Source: Azoarcus sp. (GTDB lineage Bacteria; Pseudomonadota; Gammaproteobacteria; Burkholderiales; Rhodocyclaceae). From it: a stretch of DNA of 10,290 bases. Position numbers and translations under genes: made by a program. Where the stretch lies: assembly GCA_031268685.1 (NCBI GenBank), contig JAIRWW010000231.1:1-10290 (forward strand), read 5' to 3'. The notes under the pieces are model-generated. The model was not told the DNA's origin, made no database searches, and worked only from the letters and a program-made list of their open reading frames with translations. Positions 1 to 4,428 of the stretch are shown here, in pieces. Within the stretch, counting starts at the first letter, position 1; the number at the start of each line of letters is the position of its first letter.

Positions 1-8
1 GTTTCTGG

Positions 9-536
9 TCAATGCCGGCGCGACAACCATAGCCGCGTCGCGGCTGCGAATGTCAGGCAGGGCAGCCATACCCACAGGAATTCGGATTGCAGCACGACAA
101 GGCCGCGCCCGCTAAAGAAGATGCGCGGGTTCAGGGGAGAAACCCTGATTGGCCGCCACGGGAGGAAATAGCGTTCATCGGAGAACGGCCAGAAAGCGGC
201 TACGCCCAGCCCGCCGCTCGTTGCGGCATCGAGCGCGATGTGGCTGGCGATGGCGGCGAAAACCAGAGTAGACGCCAGCCAGCGTTGGCAGCGCAGGAAT
301 GGCGCTGCCGCCCAAGCCAGGGCGGCGCAGAGCGCGGCAAACAGCAAGGAATGGGAAAACCCCCTGTGGCCGAACAAATCGCCGTAATTCACGCCGAGAC
401 GAAACCCGATTACGTCGAAATCGGGAAGCATGGCGCAAAAAACCACGGCATAGAACAGGCGCGGTGGAATGCGGCGAAAGCCGAGCGCCGATCCAAGAGC
501 CAGGGCGGGCGCGGCATGAGTAATGATGGTAGGCAT
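9..536 (-). CDS. YdjM/DUF457-type membrane-bound metal-dependent hydrolase (putative)
   Basis: A 175-residue protein that looks like the YdjM/YbcI (DUF457) inner-membrane family, annotated as metal-dependent hydrolases. Conserved polar residues lie between hydrophobic stretches: an N-terminal T-H (H7), P-D-F-D (38-41), H-R-G-x-S-H-S (57-63), and S-H-I-A-L-D (98-103), followed by W-P-F (116-118). These His/Asp positions are those expected to hold a metal. About four hydrophobic segments are visible (roughly 25-40, 62-80, 88-105 and 148-168), so it should sit in the inner membrane. The substrate is unknown for the family; E. coli ydjM is LexA-regulated, but I see no LexA box here. The ATG at 536 is the first start available in frame and has no clear Shine-Dalgarno. 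It is transcribed divergently from the M61 peptidase across a 75-nt gap. Confidence 0.85.
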   Translation of the reverse strand: MPTIITHAAPALALGSALGFRRIPPRLFYAVVFCAMLPDFDVIGFRLGVNYGDLFGHRGFSHSLLFAALCAALAWAAAPFLRCQRWLASTLVFAAIASHIALDAATSGGLGVAAFWPFSDERYFLPWRPIRVSPLNPRIFFSGRGLVVLQSEFLWVWLPCLTFAAATRLWLSRRH

Positions 537-611
537 GCTGGTTTTGTGAAAAAACGTCCGGTATCAAAATGCGGTTCATCGTAACATTCCAGTGACAGAA
601 TTCGCATCCGC
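537..611. promoter_or_regulatory. Divergent intergenic region between the DUF457 and M61 genes
   Basis: The 75 nt separate two divergent starts, so promoters for both genes should lie here or reach into the coding regions. It is more AT-rich than its flanks, with a run of six A at about 549-554. I found no -35/-10 pair with acceptable spacing on either strand and no clear operator, so the call rests only on gene arrangement. Confidence 0.35.
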
Positions 612-2429
612 ATGGACAAATATATGTCCTTTATCCGCTACGCCATTCACCCTTCGCGCCCCGGTGCGCATTTATTCGAGCTTGGCTGCACGGTGCCGGA
701 GCCAGCGCCGGGCGGGCAGCGGTTCAGCCTGCCTGCATGGATTCCCGGCAGTTACATGATCCGCGAGTTCGCTCGCCACATCGTGAGTTTGAGGGCGGAA
801 GCTGGCGGGCGGGCGGTGCCGCTCGTCAAACTCGACAAGCGCACATGGCAGGCGGCGAAAGTCCCGTGCGGGCAAGCCTTGTCTCTCATCTACGAGGTCT
901 ATGCCTGGGATTTGTCGGTGCGCGCCGCGCATCTCGACCAGACGCACGGTTTTTTCAACGGTTCCAGCGTATTTCTTGCCGTCGATGGGCAGACAGATGC
1001 CCCTTGCCTGATAGACATCCAGCCGCCGCCAGACGGCGCGGGGAACTGGCGCGTGGCGACCGCCTTGCCGGGCGCCGAGGGCGAACCCGGCGCGGCGGAG
1101 CCATATGGTTTCGGTCTTTACCGCGCCGCTGATTATGATGAATTGATCGACCATCCGGTTGAGATGGGCGAGTTCGTTCTTGATGGCTTCGAGGTCTGCG
1201 GCGTGCGGCATGATATCGTAATCAGTGGCCGCCATGATTGCGACATGGCAAGGCTCAAGGCCGATCTTGCCCGCGTGTGCCAATGGCAGATCGACCTTTT
1301 CGGCGCGCCGCCGCCGATGCCGCGTTACCTCTTTCTTACGCGGGCTGTGGACGAAGGCTATGGCGGACTCGAACATCGCGCTTCGACGGCGCTCATCGCC
1401 AGCCGCGCCGATCTGCCTTATCCCGGCATGAAGGGGATGCCCGAGGCTTACAAGGCTTACCTTGGCCTGTGCAGCCACGAGTATTTCCATTCGTGGAATG
1501 TCAAGCGGATCAGACCGGCGGCTTTTCTGCCCTATGATCTCGCGCGCGAAAACCATACCCGGCTGTTGTGGGCGTTCGAGGGGATCACTTCTTATTATGA
1601 TGACCTCGCCCTGGTGCGCGCGGGGGTGATAGGCGTCGACGATTATCTCGGCTTGTTGGCGAAAACCGTTTCGTCGCTGCTGAAAACGCCTGGGCGCTAT
1701 CGGCAGAGCGTGGCCGCATCTTCATTCGATGCCTGGACGCACTATTACCGGCAGGACGAGAATTCGCCCAATGCCATCGTCAGCTACTACACCAAGGGCG
1801 CGCTGATTGCACTTATGCTCGATCTGCGCTTGCGCGCCGACAGCGGGGGCAAGCGCAGTCTGGACGATGTCATGCGGGTTTTGTGGCGGCAATATGGGAT
1901 GGCGGGCATCGGCGTGCCTGAAGATGGCATTTTCGATGCAGTAGGCGAAATCGGCGGGGACAAGCTCGCACGCTGGCTGCGGCGGACGGTGGAAGGCGTC
2001 GACGACTTGGCGCTGGAAAAGCAACTCAAGGCTTTCGGCGTACATTGGCAGGCCGAAGCGGCAGATACCGCGCCGACGCTCGGCATCAAGCTTGCCAGCG
2101 ACAAGGAAGCCCGCATTGCCACCGCTTATGACAATGGCCCGGCACAGAAAGCGGGGCTTTCGGCGGGGGATGTGTTGATCGCCGTCGATGGCCTGCGGGT
2201 CGACAGCGACAGGCTACAGAAACTGCTCAGCCGCCGCCGCGCAGGCGATCGGGTGGAAATTCATGCTTTTCGCCGCGACGAATTGATGCGTTTCGAGCTT
2301 GAATTAGGCATCGCGCCCGCAGATACGATCAAGCTGTGTGTGGACGAAAGCGCGGGCAGGGAAGCCGAAAGGCTGCGCGGGGGCTGGCTCGGGGAGCGCA
2401 AAGCGGCCAGAAGGAAAGCATCGGCTTAG
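612..2429 (+). CDS. M61-family zinc aminopeptidase/glutamyl-type metallopeptidase with PDZ domain
   Basis: A 605-residue protein with the full architecture of MEROPS family M61 (glycyl aminopeptidase-like). An N-terminal beta domain (about 5-180) contains the family-typical P-A-W-I-P-G-S-Y (41-48). The gluzincin catalytic domain carries H-E-Y-F-H (289-293), giving two zinc-ligand histidines and the catalytic glutamate E290. The third ligand is probably E323 in E-G-I-T-S-Y-Y. A C-terminal PDZ domain (about 488-562) has the N-G-P-A-x-x-A-G-L ligand-groove region (508-516). No signal peptide or membrane segment is visible, so a cytosolic peptidase is inferred; the natural substrate is unknown. 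The start is uncertain: the ATG at 612 has no ribosome site, while the ATG at 624 (M5) has GGAC six bases upstream and fits the usual family N-terminus better. The gene ends 52 nt before the metal-ATPase cluster, on the same strand. Confidence 0.93.
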   Translation: MDKYMSFIRYAIHPSRPGAHLFELGCTVPEPAPGGQRFSLPAWIPGSYMIREFARHIVSLRAEAGGRAVPLVKLDKRTWQAAKVPCGQALSLIYEVYAWDLSVRAAHLDQTHGFFNGSSVFLAVDGQTDAPCLIDIQPPPDGAGNWRVATALPGAEGEPGAAEPYGFGLYRAADYDELIDHPVEMGEFVLDGFEVCGVRHDIVISGRHDCDMARLKADLARVCQWQIDLFGAPPPMPRYLFLTRAVDEGYGGLEHRASTALIASRADLPYPGMKGMPEAYKAYLGLCSHEYFHSWNVKRIRPAAFLPYDLARENHTRLLWAFEGITSYYDDLALVRAGVIGVDDYLGLLAKTVSSLLKTPGRYRQSVAASSFDAWTHYYRQDENSPNAIVSYYTKGALIALMLDLRLRADSGGKRSLDDVMRVLWRQYGMAGIGVPEDGIFDAVGEIGGDKLARWLRRTVEGVDDLALEKQLKAFGVHWQAEAADTAPTLGIKLASDKEARIATAYDNGPAQKAGLSAGDVLIAVDGLRVDSDRLQKLLSRRRAGDRVEIHAFRRDELMRFELELGIAPADTIKLCVDESAGREAERLRGGWLGERKAARRKASA

Positions 2430-2434
2430 TTGCT

Positions 2435-2440
2435 TATAAT
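2435..2440 (+). promoter_or_regulatory. Candidate -10 hexamer (TATAAT) for the metal-ATPase cluster
   Basis: A perfect sigma-70 -10 hexamer sits six bases after the M61 stop codon, in an AT-rich stretch. No good -35 lies 16-18 bases upstream (that stretch is AGGAAA-like). A TG two bases upstream of the hexamer is close to, but not exactly, an extended -10. The predicted start of transcription near 2447 would leave a leader of about 35 nt before the first gene at 2482. I saw no convincing 19-bp Fur box here. Confidence 0.45.
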
Positions 2441-2481
2441 TTTCACTGTTCACTATCGTATTGTTCGACGAGGATCATTTC

Positions 2482-2904
2482 ATGCCATCAATCGTTTCTT
2501 CCACGCCCGGACGCATACGCATTCGCCACAAGGCGCTTGCAAATGCCCGGCACAGCGGGCATTTGCGGGCCGCATTTCTCGCTCTCGACGGCATTGCGCG
2601 TGTCGATGCCAATGCCGCCGCGTCTTCGCTTGTCGTGCATTACAATGCCGCCGCCATCCCGGTCGAAGCAATGGAGCGCGCCGTAGATGAAATTGTCGCC
2701 GCCGAACTCAAGGCGCTGCACGCCGGGCGGGGCCGTGAAGCGGCGGTGAATCGCTACGCGAAATACGGCATGCTGCTGAGTCTCGCTGCTACGTTTGCCT
2801 TTGCGGGCAGGGGCACCCGGCGCGCCCATGCGCTTTCCGGCTGTCTGTTCGCCGCCTGTCTGGGCGTGCATCTTTATTTCCATCGCGGCAGGATTACGTC
2901 TTGA
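2482..2904 (+). CDS. HMA-like (HMA2-type) domain protein with two C-terminal membrane helices; FezC-like candidate
   Basis: A 140-residue protein. Residues 3-72 fit the beta-alpha-beta-beta-alpha-beta ferredoxin-like fold of heavy-metal-associated domains. The first strand carries P-G-R-I-R-I-R (9-15), and there is no CxxC metal site. The helix/strand pattern continues with a G-I-A-R-V-D turn (37-42) and L-V-V-H-Y (50-54). Two hydrophobic segments follow (about 95-109 and 116-133), so the domain should be tethered to a membrane. I chose the ATG at 2482 over an in-frame TTG at 2461 because GAGGA (2470-2474) sits seven bases upstream. The stop overlaps the next start by 4 nt (TTGA), implying translational coupling. 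The same P-G-R-I-R strand recurs in the next protein and at the N-terminus of the ATPase, so all three probably share a binding surface. The FezC comparison is from memory of ferrosome clusters. Confidence 0.8.
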   Translation: MPSIVSSTPGRIRIRHKALANARHSGHLRAAFLALDGIARVDANAAASSLVVHYNAAAIPVEAMERAVDEIVAAELKALHAGRGREAAVNRYAKYGMLLSLAATFAFAGRGTRRAHALSGCLFAACLGVHLYFHRGRITS

Positions 2905-3266
2905 AAGCGCCTGGACAATCGCGTGCGGACGCAAACGAATCCCTGCGGGGTTATATTGCCCTGGCCGCCATAGTGCACCATATTCCGGGGCGGATTCGCC
3001 TTAAGCTGAATGCCAGCGCCGAAACTCTGCGCCAGATCGGGTATGCCGGTGTCGGAGCCGGGCGTTTCGGCGACGCGCTCGGCGCTGTTCCCGGTATCCG
3101 CCGAATTCAGTTGAACAGGTTGGCGCGTTCCGTTACTGTGGAATATGACAACCAGAGCATCCCGGATCGGGCCTGGCCCGATCTTTTGGCGAATCGATCC
3201 TCGCCGGAAGCCGAGGCATTGCTGGACCGCCTGCGGGATGGATGTCTACAGTCAGTTGATACATAA
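2901..3266 (+). CDS. Soluble HMA-like (HMA2-type) domain protein lacking CxxC
   Basis: A 121-residue protein starting at TTG, with an AGGA site (2890-2893) seven bases upstream and a 4-nt overlap with the previous gene. Residues 22-96 form a second HMA-like domain: first strand V-H-H-I-P-G-R-I-R-L (25-34), then a helix, V-P-G-I-R-R-I (63-69) and S-V-T-V-E-Y (77-82). Both cysteines of the classical GMTCxxC loop are absent, though a His-His pair (26-27) precedes the strand. No membrane segment or export signal is evident, so it should be cytosolic, perhaps docking to the ATPase or the small membrane proteins encoded beside it. A metallochaperone role is possible, but with no cysteine ligands a protein-interaction or non-thiol metal role is equally plausible. 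It ends 10 nt before the next gene. Confidence 0.75.
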   Translation: MKAPGQSRADANESLRGYIALAAIVHHIPGRIRLKLNASAETLRQIGYAGVGAGRFGDALGAVPGIRRIQLNRLARSVTVEYDNQSIPDRAWPDLLANRSSPEAEALLDRLRDGCLQSVDT

Positions 3267-3276
3267 GGAGAAAGCG

Positions 3277-3585
3277 ATGTTTCCCATATTACCTTTCGTG
3301 GCAGGCGTCCTCGTCGGCGCTTCGGCTATCGGTCTTGTCCGCAAGGCGAAAACCAGCCAAGGCGTGAACGAAGCCGTGGAAAGCGCCGGGCGGAAGATTC
3401 GCCGTACCGCCGTTTCCGGCCTGGATGCCATACGGCAATCGAGCGAGCAATGGCGCGACCGCCTGGCTTCCGGCGCGCCTGCCGCCGATGAGGCTCCGCC
3501 CGCTGCTGCGGACGAATCGTTGCGAGCGGCGGATGCAGTCGAGGCTGCGACGCCTAAACCCCGGGGGAAGAAGGAGCAAGGATGA
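3277..3585 (+). CDS. Small single-pass membrane protein, DUF5132/PacL/FezA-like
   Basis: A 102-residue protein with the AAGGAG ribosome site (3265-3270) directly upstream of the ATG at 3277. The extreme N-terminus is one hydrophobic segment (2-20) containing G-V-L-V-G (10-14), a GxxxG helix-packing motif. It is followed by a charged, probably helical region (22-62) and then an Ala/Pro/Glu-rich, likely disordered tail ending in K-K-E-Q-G. This build (short GxxxG anchor, amphipathic helix, variable tail) matches the DUF1490 PacL proteins that partner CtpC-type pumps in mycobacteria, and small proteins of ferrosome clusters. No metal-binding D/H-rich tail like that of PacL is visible. Its stop overlaps the next ATG (ATGA). 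A scaffold or organiser role for the ATPase is inferred; exact family membership is not certain. Confidence 0.75.
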   Translation: MFPILPFVAGVLVGASAIGLVRKAKTSQGVNEAVESAGRKIRRTAVSGLDAIRQSSEQWRDRLASGAPAADEAPPAAADESLRAADAVEAATPKPRGKKEQG

Positions 3586-3893
3586 AGAAAAAAAAGACGT
3601 ACAAGCCGCTTTCCCCGCGCGGCGCAGGTAACGATTTCGTGCGCGGGGCGCTGGCTGGCGGCATTGTGGCAGCCATTGCGCGGGATGACCGCCGCCCCCG
3701 CCTGGATCGCGCCGCCCTGCGTGCCGCCCTGCAAGGCGGCGCGGTGCTGGCGGCGGTTACGATGGCGGCGGATGCTTTTCAACAGCGGCGCTATTTCCGC
3801 GCGGCGTTGGCGGCAGCCGGAGCGGCTGCCAGCGTTCATGCGCTGCAATGCCTGCTGCCAAGCGAAGCCGCCGTTGCGGCCATCGAGTCTTGA
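3582..3893 (+). CDS. Small Ala/Gly-rich membrane protein of the metal-ATPase cluster, function unknown
   Basis: A 103-residue protein that I cannot assign to a named family. It starts with four lysines after Met, strongly basic, then has a hydrophobic segment (about 18-34) with G-A-L-A-G (22-26), another GxxxG. Two further Ala-rich segments (about 45-63 and 72-92) are compatible with membrane helices or a hairpin. One cysteine (C90) and two histidines or fewer argue against a thiol metal site. An AAGGAG lies about five bases upstream, inside the previous gene, and the start overlaps that gene by 4 nt, so the two are almost certainly co-translated. The positive N-terminus and location suggest a membrane partner or structural component of the ATPase system. 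The gene is followed by the only sizeable gap in the cluster (199 nt). Confidence 0.7.
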   Translation: MKKKKTYKPLSPRGAGNDFVRGALAGGIVAAIARDDRRPRLDRAALRAALQGGAVLAAVTMAADAFQQRRYFRAALAAAGAAASVHALQCLLPSEAAVAAIES

Positions 3894-3953
3894 TTCCGAA
3901 TAAACCTGGGTAAAGCCGAGGAAAACCCCGAGGAAATTCTGGACAATCCCGCG

Positions 3954-4014
3954 CGCCCTGAGCCTGCCGAGGGGTATTTTTCATGAAGTCAGGAGCTTCT
4001 ACAGACTCAGCCCG
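3954..4014. repeat. Imperfect inverted repeat resembling a dispersed intergenic proteobacterial repeat
   Basis: The left arm (3954-3972) contains CCTGAGCCTGCCGAGG. The right arm (3996-4014) contains CTTCTACAGACTCAG. Reverse-complementing the right arm and aligning the two gives 14 of 19 identical positions, with a 23-nt spacer. The core (CTGAG, C/T, CTG, then CCGA or TAGA) matches the common intergenic repeat known from many proteobacterial genomes with consensus near TTCGACAGGCTCAGGGCG. Here both arms look diverged. It could fold into a cruciform or RNA stem between the genes. Whether other copies exist in this genome cannot be seen from one window. Confidence 0.6.
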
Positions 4015-4052
4015 AGCTGGGATGAGCATTGCTAGGTTTTTATCCCCAAAAT

Positions 4053-4066
4053 GGCGCGCTTGCGCC
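4053..4066 (+). other. Small GC hairpin upstream of the FezA-like gene
   Basis: GGCGC (4053-4057) and GCGCC (4062-4066) pair around a GCTT loop and are followed by TTTA. It lies 14 nt before the GGAGGAG site. A 5-bp stem with a short T stretch is too weak to call a terminator; a leader stem or weak attenuator is possible. Confidence 0.25.
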
Positions 4067-4092
4067 TTTACCCACGATCTGGAGGAGTTTTC

Positions 4093-4428
4093 ATGAGCAA
4101 GAAAGGCAAAGCAAAAAAAGCTCGCAAGGCGGCTCGCCTCGCAAGCGGTTTCAGCGGTTTCAATAGCGCGAACGCCGCCGCGCCCGGTTTTTTCAGCGAA
4201 ATGGGAGCATGGCTGCGCAAGCGCCCGTCCGAGCAATTCCTGGTCGGCGCGGTCTTGGGCGCGGCGGCGGTCTATGTGCTCTCCAATGAAGAACTGCGCG
4301 CCAAAATCCTGAAAGGCGGCATCGAGTTGTACGGCAGCGTCGCAGGCGGCCTGGCTGAACTGCGCGAGCAGATGGCCGATATCAAGGCAGAGATAGAAGT
4401 GGAAAAAACGGGCGAAGGGCTGCCATGA
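4093..4428 (+). CDS. Small single-pass membrane protein, FezA/PacL-like candidate, coupled to the ATPase
   Basis: A 111-residue protein. The start at ATG 4093 is fixed by GGAGGAG (4081-4087) five bases away; an earlier ATG at 4051 has no such site. The N-terminus is very basic (seven Lys/Arg in residues 3-15) and is followed by a linker. A single membrane segment (48-64) contains G-A-V-L-G (52-56), again GxxxG. Then come a long charged amphipathic helix (65-105, with A-G-G at 84-86) and an acidic end. There are no cysteines or histidines, so direct metal chelation is unlikely. Its stop overlaps the ATPase start by 4 nt (ATGA), the tightest possible coupling, which suggests a stoichiometric partner. 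In ferrosome loci a small FezA is encoded next to FezB, and in mycobacteria PacL proteins scaffold CtpC; this gene fits that slot. The analogy is inferred, not proved. Confidence 0.78.
   Translation: MSKKGKAKKARKAARLASGFSGFNSANAAAPGFFSEMGAWLRKRPSEQFLVGAVLGAAAVYVLSNEELRAKILKGGIELYGSVAGGLAELREQMADIKAEIEVEKTGEGLP

Larger units (their letters stand above)
3894..4092. other. 199-nt gap inside the cluster
   Basis: No credible gene is present. The gap contains an imperfect inverted repeat (3954-4014), an AT-rich patch (4029-4050), a small GC hairpin (4053-4066) and a strong ribosome site, GGAGGAG (4081-4087), for the next gene. I saw no clear promoter or U-tailed terminator, so it is undecided whether the last two genes share the upstream transcript or have their own. 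Confidence 0.6.

Noticed and set aside
672..1556. Long minus-strand open frame of 294 codons inside the M61 gene
   Set aside because: It is antisense to a gene with clear zinc-peptidase motifs, its translation has no recognisable domain, and long antisense frames are common at this GC content.
2430..2481. Fur box upstream of the metal cluster
   Set aside because: The AT-rich sequence does not match the GATAATGATAATCATTATC pattern well enough to claim a site.
3252..3848. Minus-strand open frame opposite the two small membrane-protein genes
   Set aside because: The plus-strand genes have ribosome sites, overlapping stop/start junctions and hydrophobic segments; the antisense frame has none of these.
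4051..4092. Upstream ATG extension of the FezA-like protein
   Set aside because: The strong GGAGGAG lies after this ATG and is correctly spaced for 4093, and the extension covers a hairpin-like stretch.
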